Positions 51,937 to 61,571 are shown, numbered from the stretch's first letter. The stretch is DNA of 64,000 nucleotides from Alicyclobacillus tolerans (GCF_021739485.1 NZ_JAJFNK010000011.1:78126-142125), one strand, 5' to 3'. Numbers and translations are program-made. Notes: generated by a model not told the origin, from the sequence alone.

Positions 51937-52827
51937 TTATTTGTTGACCAGCGACGACTGGCGTGTCGCGATGTGTTCAGGCCTGGGCGCTTGACCGGAG
52001 AACGGCTTAACCAGCGCATTGGAGACACTGTTGTACACCATGAACACGTTCCGTCTGGAAAACGGCGTAATGTTGCTGTTGGAGCCATGCATCGTGTTAC
52101 ACTCGAACATGAGTACGGACCCGGCAGGGCCGGTTGGAACGGAAATGCCTCCTTGCTTGGCAAGCCACGTTAAACTTTCGTGATCAGGGACTCCGTATTC
52201 TTGCTTGCGTAAAGAGTCCTTATAGTGGTTCTCGGGTGTTCTACCCACGCACGACACGAAGTATTTGTGAGAACCAGGAATGAGCATCAAAGGCCCATTG
52301 TATTCGTAGTTGTCGTCCAGCAAGATAGAGAAACTAACCGCTCGCATCCGAGGCATGCCGTCTTCGACGTGCCAGGTTTCAAAGTCGGAATGCCAGTAAA
52401 ACTCTTTTCCGTTAAAACCCTGTTTGTAGTTAATGCGAGATTGGTGAACGTATACTTCACTCCCCAAAATCTGTTCCACGGCACTTTGCAGCCTGGAATC
52501 CCGGGCGAGTGCGGAAAACATCGGGTCGTCCCGGTGGACTGCGAAGATCGAACGCACTTTGTCGCTCTGAGGCTCGCGAATCACCTCGGGTCGAGTGGAA
52601 CTGCTGGCCTCTTCCCACAAACCGTCCAGTTCAGATTGCATATTTTTCACTTCTTGGTCTGAGAACAAATTCGGCAAAAACAAAAATCCGTTGCTGTCGA
52701 AAGACTTCAGTTGCTCTATCGTCAAAGGCCCTGGACTCAACTGCCCCGCATCCGAATGCAGTATGGGATCCTTCCGTTCAATAACTGTAGGCTCACTGTT
52801 TATGCGGGACGGGTATAAATCTTCCAA
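51937..52827 (-). CDS. ectD: Ectoine 5-hydroxylase
   Basis: Iron(II)/2-oxoglutarate dioxygenase of 296 residues that makes 5-hydroxyectoine from ectoine. The family signature [20 protein letters not shown] holds the metal His and Asp, the second metal His lies in NTMHGSNSN, and the Arg that holds 2-oxoglutarate is shortly after. The likely start is TTG 52827 ([10 protein letters not shown], the usual EctD opening) with GAGGTG upstream; GTG 52836 lacks spacing for a ribosome site. It is the last gene of ectABCD. Confidence 0.95.
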   Translation of the reverse strand: MEDLYPSRINSEPTVIERKDPILHSDAGQLSPGPLTIEQLKSFDSNGFLFLPNLFSDQEVKNMQSELDGLWEEASSSTRPEVIREPQSDKVRSIFAVHRDDPMFSALARDSRLQSAVEQILGSEVYVHQSRINYKQGFNGKEFYWHSDFETWHVEDGMPRMRAVSFSILLDDNYEYNGPLMLIPGSHKYFVSCVGRTPENHYKDSLRKQEYGVPDHESLTWLAKQGGISVPTGPAGSVLMFECNTMHGSNSNITPFSRRNVFMVYNSVSNALVKPFSGQAPRPEHIATRQSSLVNK

Positions 52828-52861
52828 TGTTGACACCTCATTTCGGGTTGATTTGCATGGA

Positions 52862-53248
52862 TTAATCTTCGATTAACGGATACGTTCCCTCTTCGTCGTG
52901 GGTCTCGCGCCCCGTGACGGGGGGATTGAAAACACACACCATGCGAACGTCCGTCTTTGGGCGAACTATGTGTTTATCGTGTTTGTTCAGAACGTAAAGA
53001 GTTCCTGGACGCAGTGCATAGACTTGCCCGTCTTCCAGACTTTCCATTTGTCCTTCACCTTCAATGCAATACACCGCTTCAATGTGGTTCTTATACCACA
53101 TGGTCGTCTCAGTGCCGGCCTTCATGATGGTGTCGTGTAAGGAAAAGCCAACGTTGTCCTTGCGGAGCAGCAATCTACGGCTGGTCCACGTATCCCCTCT
53201 GACGTCATTTTCGGTGTTGAGTAGGTCTTCAAGCCGGCGAACAATCAC
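52862..53248 (-). CDS. ectC: L-ectoine synthase
   Basis: Cupin-fold enzyme of 128 residues that closes N-gamma-acetyl-diaminobutyrate into ectoine. [10 protein letters not shown] at the start, [29 protein letters not shown] with metal ligands, and [11 protein letters not shown] are classical EctC features. The start is GTG 53248 with AGGAGG upstream. It lies between ectB and ectD in the standard order. Confidence 0.97.
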   Translation of the reverse strand: MIVRRLEDLLNTENDVRGDTWTSRRLLLRKDNVGFSLHDTIMKAGTETTMWYKNHIEAVYCIEGEGQMESLEDGQVYALRPGTLYVLNKHDKHIVRPKTDVRMVCVFNPPVTGRETHDEEGTYPLIED

Positions 53249-53308
53249 TCGTCATTCCTCCTAGTGGACTGGACTTTACGTCGAAATGTGCTTGAACGAG
53301 TCGACGCA

Positions 53309-54613
53309 TTAGGCGCGTGCGGCTACAGACAAGCGGCTCTGTTTCACTGCTTTGATGCTGCGGGCCAAAATGTCTAATCCCTGGTTCAACGCTTCCTCAG
53401 AAATGGAAAGTGGGGGAAGGAGCTTTAAGACCTCGCTGTTCGGGCCTGAGGTTTCAATCAACAATCCAGCTTTAAAGGCTGTTTTCGAAACCTCTTCGGC
53501 GGCACCCTCTTCGCTGCAGGCAATGCCTTGTATCAGTCCGCGGCCGCGGGCTTCTGCCAGGAATTCGGGATGTTCATCCACTAAGCTGGCAAGAAATTTT
53601 TTCACTTTCTCCGCCTTTTTCCCGACTTCTTTGCTGAAGTCCCCGTTTTCCCAATACGTCAACGCTGCAGTAGCCGTGACAAATGCGGGGTTGTGTCCCC
53701 GGAACGTTCCGTTGTGTTCCCCTGGAGACCACACGTCAATGTCTTTGTGCAACAGCGTCAATGCCATTGGGAGCCCGTATCCGCTGATAGATTTTGAGAG
53801 ACACACGATGTCTGGTTCAATACCGGCAGGTTCAAAGCTGAAAAACGTCCCTGTTCGTCCACATCCGACCTGAATGTCATCCACAATGAACAAGACGCCA
53901 TGCCGATGGCATAGGCGTTCAATTTTCCGCAGCCACTGCATACTTGCCGGATTCACTCCGCCTTCTCCCTGAACCGTTTCAACAATCACCGCAGCTGGAA
54001 GAGACACGCCGCTTCCGTTGTCCTCCAGGTACTTTTCCAGGATGACGGAGGTGTCGATTCCTTCACCTAAGTACCGGTCAAAGGGCATCACAACAGAGTC
54101 GTGAAGCGGAACTCCGGCGCCGTTTCGCTTGAACCGGTTTCCAGTGATGGCCAGTGACCCAAGGGTCATGCCGTGGAAAGCATTTGTAAAACTAATGACT
54201 GTGTTTCTTCCTGTCACTTTCCGGGCAAGCTTCAAGGCGCTTTCAACCGCGTTCGTTCCGGTCGGACCCGGAAACATAACCTTGTAATTGAGCCCCAGAG
54301 GTTTCAAAATGACATTGTTAAACTTCGTCAAAAATTCCTCTTTCGCGGCGGTGGCCATATCTAAACTGTGCGTAATACCGTCGCTCGCCAAATACTCGAG
54401 AAGTTTCTCTTTGAGCCTTGGGTTGTTATGCCCGTAGTTCAAGGCGCCGGCACCAGAGAAAAAATCGATGTACTTTTTGCCTTGTTTGTCCCAGACAGTG
54501 TCGTTTTTCGCCGTTGTGAACACGGTGGGGAAGCTTCGAATGTAGCTCCGAACCTCAGACTCCAACTCCTCAAAGACCGACAGGGAAGCTTCCGACTGTT
54601 TCAGGGCATACAC
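53309..54613 (-). CDS. ectB: Diaminobutyrate-2-oxoglutarate transaminase
   Basis: PLP-dependent class III aminotransferase of 434 residues that makes L-2,4-diaminobutyrate from aspartate semialdehyde and glutamate. [17 protein letters not shown] binds PLP phosphate, [11 protein letters not shown] holds the Asp, and the Schiff-base Lys is in [11 protein letters not shown]. Length is normal for EctB. The start is GTG 54613; its ribosome site AAAGGAGG lies in the last codons of ectA, three bases separate the two genes. Confidence 0.97.
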   Translation of the reverse strand: MYALKQSEASLSVFEELESEVRSYIRSFPTVFTTAKNDTVWDKQGKKYIDFFSGAGALNYGHNNPRLKEKLLEYLASDGITHSLDMATAAKEEFLTKFNNVILKPLGLNYKVMFPGPTGTNAVESALKLARKVTGRNTVISFTNAFHGMTLGSLAITGNRFKRNGAGVPLHDSVVMPFDRYLGEGIDTSVILEKYLEDNGSGVSLPAAVIVETVQGEGGVNPASMQWLRKIERLCHRHGVLFIVDDIQVGCGRTGTFFSFEPAGIEPDIVCLSKSISGYGLPMALTLLHKDIDVWSPGEHNGTFRGHNPAFVTATAALTYWENGDFSKEVGKKAEKVKKFLASLVDEHPEFLAEARGRGLIQGIACSEEGAAEEVSKTAFKAGLLIETSGPNSEVLKLLPPLSISEEALNQGLDILARSIKAVKQSRLSVAARA

Positions 54614-54616
54614 GAA

Positions 54617-55147
54617 TTACAAAACCTCCTTTAGATTTACCTTCTTTGAGCCCATTCGCAATGGGCCAATCCGAAACAACGGCTCGGATTCGTGATGTTC
54701 GCCAGGGAATACGTGTGCAGGGAAACACTCGGACACTTCACACTGGGTCCACTGTTTGCGGGCGAGACCCTTGAACAGGGATTGTGAAGCGAAGTTTGAG
54801 TCGGTAACGGTAGCTTCCACGTAGTGGACATCCCGACAACTCGAGCGAGCCAGAATGGACTCCAGCATCGCAGTAGCTAGGCCGCGCCCTTGATGCGTCT
54901 TTGCTACACCGATTTGCCACACAAAAAGGGTGTCCTGTTGAGTAGGGGGTTTAAATGCAGAGGTAAATCCAATGACTTTTGCTTTGTCTACAGCTACAAC
55001 GGAAGTTTCATGAAACATCTTGCAAACCATGAGATAACTATACGGTGAATTCAAGTCTAGCACGCCGACGTCTTTGACCAGTGACCACATCTCTGGACCA
55101 TCTTCAATGCGCGGTTTTCGAAACTGAATTCCCTTTAAATCTGCCAT
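54617..55147 (-). CDS. ectA: Diaminobutyrate acetyltransferase
   Basis: GNAT-family acetyltransferase of 176 residues that acetylates L-2,4-diaminobutyrate. IQFRKPRIEDGPEMWSLVKD and the acetyl-CoA site QIGVAKTHQGRGLATAML are typical of EctA. It is the first gene of the operon, with an upstream leader that I estimate at up to about 400 bases containing a hairpin and repeated CGATTCGA motifs. The ribosome site (AGGGATT) is weaker than those of its neighbours. No aspartokinase gene accompanies the cluster in the window. Confidence 0.95.
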   Translation of the reverse strand: MADLKGIQFRKPRIEDGPEMWSLVKDVGVLDLNSPYSYLMVCKMFHETSVVAVDKAKVIGFTSAFKPPTQQDTLFVWQIGVAKTHQGRGLATAMLESILARSSCRDVHYVEATVTDSNFASQSLFKGLARKQWTQCEVSECFPAHVFPGEHHESEPLFRIGPLRMGSKKVNLKEVL

Positions 55148-55303
55148 AATCCCTGTTGGCGGCGTCAGCAGGTTCTACGTCTGCTGCCCTGGGCGCCAAC
55201 CCATCTCACCTCCCGGAAAGTTCCAAGCTGTAAATTGTAAGTTGCTACAAGTTCATCTTGAATTATCGCGAGAATTTGTTCAAATCTGCCTATTGCCCCT
55301 GAC

Positions 55304-55327
55304 CTGGGAGCAAGCGCCACCTCCCAG
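55304..55327 (-). promoter_or_regulatory. Hairpin in the ectA leader
   Basis: CTGGGAG (55304-55310) and CTCCCAG (55321-55327) form a perfect 7-bp stem with a 10-base loop about 160 bases before ectA. No T-run follows, so it is not a plain terminator. Confidence 0.45.
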
Positions 55328-55390
55328 CTTGAGACCCACGTGATCCTACCGAACCTCCCAATTCCAATACAATTTGCAGGGTTTTCACAC

Positions 55391-55596
55391 CGATTCGAAC
55401 TTTCCTCCGTAAAAATCGACAAAATCCGCGTCGAATCGCACTTCTCAATGGTCTCCAAACGCGTACTGAACTGTGCAATCGGCTTCAAAAGTGCCTGGTT
55501 TGCAAGGAAATCTTAGTCTTGAGTCCCCCACTGTAAAACAAAGGATCTTTGATAGGCTTGATTTAATCAGCAGAATTATGACATAATTCGATTCGA
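55391..55596. promoter_or_regulatory. Three CGATTCGA motifs and a palindrome upstream of ectA
   Basis: CGATTCGA occurs at 55391-55398 and 55589-55596, and inverted at 55431-55438. Adjoining the last copy is the 17-bp palindrome GAATTATG-A-CATAATTC (55573-55589). The pattern suggests binding sites for a regulator of ectABCD or of the divergent symporter. No convincing -35/-10 pair is seen in this AT-rich region. Confidence 0.5.
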
Positions 55597-55643
55597 AATA
55601 TAATTAATATTATTAATATTAATAAATCGAAAGGGGTATGGGG

Positions 55644-55850
55644 TTGAAACCATCCGAAGGCAGCAAAAACAAGGGCAAGGTGTGGTACTGGTTACTCGTG
55701 GTTCCGTTTATGGGTACCTTGTTTCCGTCGTTTTACGCCTCTGCGACACCGACGCTGTGGGGGTGGCCGTTTTTCTACTGGTATCAATTCATGTGGGTTT
55801 TGATCAGCGCGGCTCTGACCGGCATTGTGTACTTTGCAGCAAAGAAATGA
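55644..55850 (+). CDS. DUF3311-type small membrane protein
   Basis: A protein of about 68 residues with two membrane helices (WYWLLVVPFMGTLFPSFY and FYWYQFMWVLISAALTGIVY). This is the DUF3311 (YhjC-like) type, regularly encoded just before a sodium:solute symporter, as here, and presumed to be its small subunit or assembly partner. The best start is TTG 55644 with AAAGGGG seven bases upstream; ATG 55638 sits too close to that site. The gap to the symporter gene is 76 bases. Confidence 0.82.
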   Translation: MKPSEGSKNKGKVWYWLLVVPFMGTLFPSFYASATPTLWGWPFFYWYQFMWVLISAALTGIVYFAAKK

Positions 55851-55926
55851 TAGCGCTTTCATGGGATTGGGATAGTGTCATGTACCGTTGACAGAGAAAA
55901 TTTAAGACCGCGAACTTGAGGAAAGG

Positions 55927-57474
55927 ATGCGAAAAATGGTTAACTGGACTGCCTTGTCCGTCTTTGTTGTGTTTTTTCTCCTGGTTACCATTATGGGATT
56001 CCTCGCGGCACGGTGGCGCAGGGGCGACTTAAATCACCTGGAAGAGTGGGGGTTAGGGGGGCGACGCTTCGGCACCGTTGTGACCTGGTTCCTGTTGGGT
56101 GGAGACCTTTACACCGCGTACACGTTCATCGCTGTCCCTGCACTGGTTTTCGGCGCAGGGGCAATGGGATTCTTCGCCATGCCGTACACCATTGTGGCGT
56201 ATCCGTTTGTGTTTTTGGTCATGCCAAGGTTGTGGTCCGTAGCTCGGAAACACGGTTATGTGACGGCCTCTGACTTTGTGAAGGGACGTTATGGCAGCGG
56301 GACGTTGGCACTCGTGATCGCCATTACCGGCATCTTGGCGACAATGCCATACATCGCCTTGCAATTAGTCGGCATGCAAGCCGTTATTGCGGCGATGGGG
56401 ATTACCGGAAAAGGGTTGGCTGGCGAACTTCCGCTCATTATCGCCTTTGCGATTCTCGCCGCCTACACCTACACAAGCGGTCTGAGAGCTCCGGCCATGA
56501 TCGCGTTCGTCAAGGACCTGATGATTTACATCACCATCATCGTCGCGGTCATTGTCATCCCGATGAAACTCGGCGGTTTTGGCAATATCTTTCACGCAGC
56601 AGCTACGGCTCTGCCGGCGCATAAACCGCCCGGTTCGCTCATCTTGAGTCCAAAGTTGTTTTCAGCCTACTCCACGCTGGCGCTGGGCTCGGCTCTCGCG
56701 TTGTTCCTGTACCCACACTCCGTGACCGGCGTTCTGAGTTCCAGCAGCCGCAGCGTGATCAAACGCAACGCCGCCATGCTGCCTGCGTACTCCTTTGTCT
56801 TGGGCCTGATTGCCCTGCTCGGATACATGGCGATTGCCGCAGGCGTCCATCCAAAGGTTACGAGCATGGCCGTGCCTTTGCTCTTGCTCAAGGAATTGCC
56901 ATCGTGGTTTGTCGGCTTTGCGTTCGCAGCGATTGCCATCGGCGCTTTGGTGCCTGCGGCCATCATGTCCATCGCATCCGCGAACTTGTTTACGCGCAAC
57001 ATCTACAAAGAGTATTTCAATAAACATGCGACTCCGGCGCAGGAATCCAAAGTCGCGAAGATTGTGTCCTTAGTGGTCAAACTGGGCGCTTTGTTCTTCA
57101 TTGTCGTACTGCCCTTGCAGTACGCCATCACCTTGCAGCTTCTCGGCGGAATCTGGATCCTGCAAACCTTACCTGCAGTGGTTATCGGCCTGTATACCCG
57201 GTGGTTTCACCGGTGGGGGCTGCTGGCCGGCTGGTTGGTCGGGATGGTGGTCGGAACCTCTATGGCGGGAGCCTCCGGATTTAAGTCGTCAACTTATGCC
57301 TTGCACCTTGGCGGAAGTGTCATCCCGGCGTACGCCGCATTGTGGGCGCTCATGGCCAATTTAATCGTGGCTGTCGCGTTGTCAGTCGCGTTCAAAGCCA
57401 TGGGTGTGGGCCAAAGCCACGACAAGACCTCCCACCACGATTACCACGAGGAAGGCGCACCCACCACGGTATAA
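55927..57474 (+). CDS. Sodium:solute symporter (SSS family)
   Basis: Membrane transporter of 515 residues with about 13 helices. ARWRRGDLNHLEEWGLGGRR after helix 1, the Na-site region GGDLYTAYTFIAVPALVF and ALFLYPHSVTG are typical of the monocarboxylate/metabolite branch (YhjB, MctP-like). The C-terminus is His/Asp-rich. Candidate substrates are short organic acids; an osmolyte such as proline is less likely from these motifs. It is paired with DUF3311 and divergent from ectA. ATG has GAGGAAAGG upstream. Confidence 0.88.
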   Translation: MRKMVNWTALSVFVVFFLLVTIMGFLAARWRRGDLNHLEEWGLGGRRFGTVVTWFLLGGDLYTAYTFIAVPALVFGAGAMGFFAMPYTIVAYPFVFLVMPRLWSVARKHGYVTASDFVKGRYGSGTLALVIAITGILATMPYIALQLVGMQAVIAAMGITGKGLAGELPLIIAFAILAAYTYTSGLRAPAMIAFVKDLMIYITIIVAVIVIPMKLGGFGNIFHAAATALPAHKPPGSLILSPKLFSAYSTLALGSALALFLYPHSVTGVLSSSSRSVIKRNAAMLPAYSFVLGLIALLGYMAIAAGVHPKVTSMAVPLLLLKELPSWFVGFAFAAIAIGALVPAAIMSIASANLFTRNIYKEYFNKHATPAQESKVAKIVSLVVKLGALFFIVVLPLQYAITLQLLGGIWILQTLPAVVIGLYTRWFHRWGLLAGWLVGMVVGTSMAGASGFKSSTYALHLGGSVIPAYAALWALMANLIVAVALSVAFKAMGVGQSHDKTSHHDYHEEGAPTTV

Positions 57475-57494
57475 GGCGTTCGCACAAGCTGACC

Positions 57495-57535
57495 CCGCCG
57501 CACCAATTTCCCACATTGAGGCGGCGGCTTTTTTG
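57495..57535. terminator. Terminator between the symporter and the acyl-CoA ligase
   Basis: CCGCCGC (57495-57501) pairs with GCGGCGG (57521-57527), followed by CTTTTTT on the plus strand. It separates two convergent genes. Confidence 0.8.
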
Positions 57536-57539
57536 CTCT

Positions 57540-59159
57540 TTATATCACATCCAGTTTCAGTTCTTGCGCGAGCTTCCGAAGTTCCGTTTTGAGAATCTTC
57601 CCGACTCCGTTCCTCGGCAAGGCATCTACGATCGCGATCTTGCGCGGAGTTTTATACTTCGCCAGATGGTCCTGGCAGTAGTCAAGAAGCTGCTGTTCCG
57701 CGAGGTCGACCCCGGGTGCCGCGACGACATACGCAACGACTTCTTCCCCCATCCTGGGCGACGGCACGCCCACGACGGCCGCTTCAGAAACAGCTTCGTG
57801 GCGGACCAAAAGCTCCTCGAGATCGCGCGGATAGATGTTAAACCCGCCGCGAATAATTAAGTCCTTTTTGCGGTCGACAATGTACAAATACCCGTCCTCA
57901 TCGACCCTGGCCAAATCCCCTGTGTACAACCAAGAGTCCCGTAGAACGGTGCGGCTGGCCTCCGGGTTTTGAAAATATCCCGGTGTGACGTTGTCTCCAC
58001 GTACCGTGAGTTCCCCGATTTCGCCGGCAGGCAGTTCCTGCCCTGTCTCGTCGACAATGCGGATTTCCACTCCAGGAATCGGAATGCCAACTGAACCGGG
58101 TTTGACCGGTTGCCCGCGCCGGTGCGCAGTCACCACTGGAGCGGCTTCGGAAAGACCGTAACCTTCGTAAACTTCCGCACCGAATTTTGCGCGAAACCCG
58201 TCTCGCAACGCCATGGGCAATGGAGCCGACCCGGAACCGACTGACTCCAGCGAGGACAAGTCGTATTTTCCGGCATCGGGATGCATTGTCATGGCGTGTA
58301 TCATTGCAGGAACGGCTGAAAAGCGTTTTACCCGGTATTTTTGTATCGCTTCAAACACCTTGATGGTGTCAAACTTGGGAAACACCACAATTGAACTCCC
58401 AGTGATGTAGCAGGCATTGGATACGGTGAGGCCATAGACGTGGGCGAGGGGAAGCACCCCTAACGTGATCCCGCGTTCCGGATCGCTGTGATAGGCTGAA
58501 CTATGGGCATTGGAATACAAGTTTTTATGCGTCAACATGACTCCTTTGGGCCTTCCCGTCGTCCCGGATGTGTATAGAATCACGGCTGTGTCGTGTTCCG
58601 AAGGGCCTTGGGCGGACTCGTTGAACGACCCTGTGCCCGAAACAAAAACACCAATACCCGCTTCATCAGGGTTCGTACGATGAAGCTCAAGACCATTCCG
58701 CTGAGTATCATTGGACTCAATGCTTTCTGGAACTGGGTCATACAAGTTGACAATGCCCGGACGAGTCGACACATCCACGGCAAGGATGACAGGAGGCTTA
58801 GACAGGTGCTGGATGGCTTGCTCCACTTTATCCAAGACCAAAGACGACGTCACAATCGCCTTAACTCCGGCGTTCTCTGCAATAAACGCGATTTCATTGC
58901 TGTGAAGCAAAAACATCACCGGTACGATAATGGCACCGGCCCGGGAAATTCCTTGGTACGAAAAAATCACTTCCGGATTGTTCGGCATGCACACCATGAC
59001 CCTGTCGTCCCGCGCAACCCCCACATGACGCAGCAATCGAGCAATGTGATTTGCCGTTTGCCGGGCTTGGAGATTCGTATAAGTCCGGTCTTCACAGTAT
59101 AAAAACTCGTATTCACCGTAAGTTTCGATATTTTGGTTGAGCAGTTCCGGCAGCAGCAT
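57540..59159 (-). CDS. Acyl-CoA ligase, LcfB-like
   Basis: AMP-forming ligase of 539 residues. P-loop LYTSGTTGRPKGVMLTH, YGLSEAAPVV, YTGDLARVDEDGYLYIVDRKKDLI and catalytic Lys in NGVGKILKTEL are complete. ATG 59159 (or GTG 59162) has GGGAGGA upstream. It begins 15 bases after the stop of another acyl-CoA synthetase gene, and the two are likely co-transcribed. The substrate is unknown; a fatty or aryl acid imported by the neighbouring symporter is possible (inference). Confidence 0.9.
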   Translation of the reverse strand: MLLPELLNQNIETYGEYEFLYCEDRTYTNLQARQTANHIARLLRHVGVARDDRVMVCMPNNPEVIFSYQGISRAGAIIVPVMFLLHSNEIAFIAENAGVKAIVTSSLVLDKVEQAIQHLSKPPVILAVDVSTRPGIVNLYDPVPESIESNDTQRNGLELHRTNPDEAGIGVFVSGTGSFNESAQGPSEHDTAVILYTSGTTGRPKGVMLTHKNLYSNAHSSAYHSDPERGITLGVLPLAHVYGLTVSNACYITGSSIVVFPKFDTIKVFEAIQKYRVKRFSAVPAMIHAMTMHPDAGKYDLSSLESVGSGSAPLPMALRDGFRAKFGAEVYEGYGLSEAAPVVTAHRRGQPVKPGSVGIPIPGVEIRIVDETGQELPAGEIGELTVRGDNVTPGYFQNPEASRTVLRDSWLYTGDLARVDEDGYLYIVDRKKDLIIRGGFNIYPRDLEELLVRHEAVSEAAVVGVPSPRMGEEVVAYVVAAPGVDLAEQQLLDYCQDHLAKYKTPRKIAIVDALPRNGVGKILKTELRKLAQELKLDVI

Positions 59160-59174
59160 CACGGGTCCTCCCTG

Positions 59175-60800
59175 TTACGAGTTTTCTTGCTGGCGCAGCA
59201 CAAACCGCTGAATTTTCCCGCTCGGCGTCTTGGGCAGTGCTTTTACAAATTCCACCTCTCTCGGGTACTCGTGCTTGGACAAGCGGCTTTTGACAAACTC
59301 GCTCAATTCTTTGGCCAGTGCGGCATTCCCAACATAACCGTTTGTAAGGACCACATACGCCTTGACCACTTCTCCCTTAACGACATCCGGTTTGCCAATG
59401 ACCGCTGCTTCCGCCACGGCAGGGTGTTCCAACAGGCTGCTCTCAACCTCAAAAGGTCCAATCCTGTATCCTGCACTCGAAATGATGTCATCCGCCCTGC
59501 CCTGAAACCAAAAGTAACCGTCTTCGTCCTGTCGGGCCAGGTCCCCCGTGAAAAACCATTTCCCGACGAATTTCTCGGAGGTTTTCTGCGGGTCTTGCCA
59601 ATAACCGTAAAACGAAAAGGGAAATGCCGTGGAATCGACCGCAATTTGGCCTGTTTGGCCAAGGTCAACCTCTCTTCCGTCCTCCCTAAGCAGCGCCACG
59701 CGGTACCCCGGTGTGGGGAAGCCCATGGAACCGGGTCGAATTTCCATGGTCACGGCGTGAAAGTTGTTGACGGTCATGGCTGTTTCCGTGGCCCCGTAGT
59801 GATCGTGAATTTCTAAACCAAAATTTTGCTTAAAAAACCGGATGACCTCCGCGTTCAGAGGTTCCCCTGCACTGCTAAAACGCTTGATTTTAAACTGATA
59901 GCGCTTCACCAGTTCCTCTCCCTGGGCCATCATCAGGCGATACGCAGTCGGGGCATACGTAAAGTTCGTGACCTCATAGCGCTCCATGAGTTCGTAAAAC
60001 TTGGCTGGTTCCAAGGGACCTTTGTACACCACAATCGGCACACCAAAACTCATCGGCGCAAAAATCGAGTTAATCAGGCCGTAAGCCCATCCCGGATCAG
60101 CTCCGCCAAAAAACACATCGTCCCGTTCCACACCCAAAGCGTAACGGGTGTACGGGTACACGCTGATGATCAGTTTGTGACCCCAAATTGCACCTTTTGG
60201 CAAACCGGTCGTCCCCGACGTAAATTGAATAGCCAGCGCATCGTCCAGGGTCGTCGGCTCAGTTTCGTGCTCGGGCTGCGCATTCTCTAACAGAGACGCA
60301 AAATGAAGGCGGTCCCAATGACTCCCATCGCGATCCGTTAGAATCAACTGCACCTCGGCCTTGACGTCGCCAAGCTTGTTCGCCTGTTCGCGGTTCGTCA
60401 CCAAGACCTTGCATTGGGCCGCTTGCAGACGGTATTCAATCGCCTGCGGACCAAATGCCGTAAAAAGCGGAACGTAAATGGCTCCGATTTTCCACGCGGC
60501 AAGAACCGTAATGATGAGGGCCATGTCTTTACCAAGAAGCGCTGCGACGCGGTCTCCTTTTTTCACTCCTAAGGATTTTAAAGCATTGGCGAACCGGTCC
60601 GATTTGTCTTTGAGCTGTGCATACGTATATTGCTCGCGATTCCCCGCTTCGTCTTCCCAGTACACAGCAATGCGGTTCGAACCTTCAGCCCACCGATCAC
60701 AGCACTCGTGAGCCGCATTGAATCGCTCCCTTGGATTCCAATCAAAGGTGTGAATCACGTCTTCCCAAGAAAACGCTTCCACAAGCTGCCGATAGTCCAT
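59175..60800 (-). CDS. Acyl-CoA synthetase, acetate/medium-chain (MACS) type
   Basis: AMP-forming synthetase of 541 residues. FNAAHECCDRWAEGS at the N-terminus, P-loop QFTSGTTGLPKGAIWGH, ADPGWAYGLINSIFAPM, YGATETAMT, FTGDLARQDEDGYFWFQGR and catalytic Lys in TPSGKIQRFVL fit the acetyl-CoA/medium-chain acyl-CoA synthetase branch rather than the FadD branch. The start chosen is ATG 60800 with TTGGGGTG upstream; TTG 60839 has no ribosome site. Confidence 0.88.
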   Translation of the reverse strand: MDYRQLVEAFSWEDVIHTFDWNPRERFNAAHECCDRWAEGSNRIAVYWEDEAGNREQYTYAQLKDKSDRFANALKSLGVKKGDRVAALLGKDMALIITVLAAWKIGAIYVPLFTAFGPQAIEYRLQAAQCKVLVTNREQANKLGDVKAEVQLILTDRDGSHWDRLHFASLLENAQPEHETEPTTLDDALAIQFTSGTTGLPKGAIWGHKLIISVYPYTRYALGVERDDVFFGGADPGWAYGLINSIFAPMSFGVPIVVYKGPLEPAKFYELMERYEVTNFTYAPTAYRLMMAQGEELVKRYQFKIKRFSSAGEPLNAEVIRFFKQNFGLEIHDHYGATETAMTVNNFHAVTMEIRPGSMGFPTPGYRVALLREDGREVDLGQTGQIAVDSTAFPFSFYGYWQDPQKTSEKFVGKWFFTGDLARQDEDGYFWFQGRADDIISSAGYRIGPFEVESSLLEHPAVAEAAVIGKPDVVKGEVVKAYVVLTNGYVGNAALAKELSEFVKSRLSKHEYPREVEFVKALPKTPSGKIQRFVLRQQENS

Positions 60801-61001
60801 CTTGTACACCCCAAACTTGTCGGATTCGGTTTCAGTCAATAAAAATATTCAGTTTTTTCGCAGGTATCCCTGCCTGCCCAAGAAAATTCTAGGCCGCACG
60901 AAGCTTCAGGTGTTTGGGTTGTTAAAGCTTTGCGTTGGAAAAGAGCGTTCCCTTTTCCGGCACGTCGACAACCGTGCTTGCCTGGCACTCGTTGCATTCG
61001 C

Positions 61002-61037
61002 TTTTAGTCCTTTTAGTCCTTTTAGTCCTTTTAGTCG
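61002..61037. repeat. Four tandem 9-bp repeats in spacer 60801-61148
   Basis: TTTTAGTCC is repeated three times, then TTTTAGTCG. I see no gene in this 348-base spacer and no convincing promoter. Confidence 0.88.
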
Positions 61038-61148
61038 TGTGATTTAGTTGCTTTGAATCTGAACAAGGCCTCGACAAACCCGGATAATGAAATTACACCA
61101 ACAGACTGCTTGAATGGATTGAGATTGAGAAAAGAGGGGGGCACGGCG

Positions 61149-61571
61149 ATGAAAAAGTTCTTATATGCCACCGACGGGTCCAAATCTGCCGCAAACGCTG
61201 CGATGATGGCCAAAGAAATGTTGGAGCGGTGGCCAGAAGCAAAGTTGCTGGTACTGTATGTGTTTCACCATAAATCGACGTTTACGGCCGATGTCATGAT
61301 CCCGGACACACTCGTGGAAGCGGAAAAGGAATACGCCGAAGACGTGGAACAACAGGTAATCCATACGTTTGATAAATTTTCAGACCGAGTATCGTTCCGC
61401 CAGGTCAACGGGTACCCCGCGGAGGCGATTTGCACTGTCGCAGAACAGGAAAAAGTGGACTTGATTCTGGTGGGAACACACGGAAGAGGGGCCTTTGACC
61501 GACTATTGCTTGGTTCTGTAAGTAACGCAGTAGTTCACCGCGCGAAAAGCCCTGTTCTCATAGTCAGATAG
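61149..61571 (+). CDS. Universal stress protein (UspA family)
   Basis: A 140-residue cytoplasmic protein of the UspA fold. It starts MKKFLYATDGSKSAANAA and ends with the ATP-binding motif GTHGRGAFDRLLLGSVS (G-2x-G-9x-G-S) and PVLIVR. It is therefore of the ATP-binding Usp kind. The start is ATG 61149 with GAGGGGGG upstream; the frame opens earlier, at 61053, without support. It stands alone between divergent and convergent neighbours. Confidence 0.92.
   Translation: MKKFLYATDGSKSAANAAMMAKEMLERWPEAKLLVLYVFHHKSTFTADVMIPDTLVEAEKEYAEDVEQQVIHTFDKFSDRVSFRQVNGYPAEAICTVAEQEKVDLILVGTHGRGAFDRLLLGSVSNAVVHRAKSPVLIVR

Noticed and set aside
55165..55488. Open frame of 107 codons on the minus strand upstream of ectA
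   Set aside because: Starts with TTG, has no ribosome site and no recognisable fold. It covers the hairpin and motif-bearing ectA leader, so it is probably non-coding.
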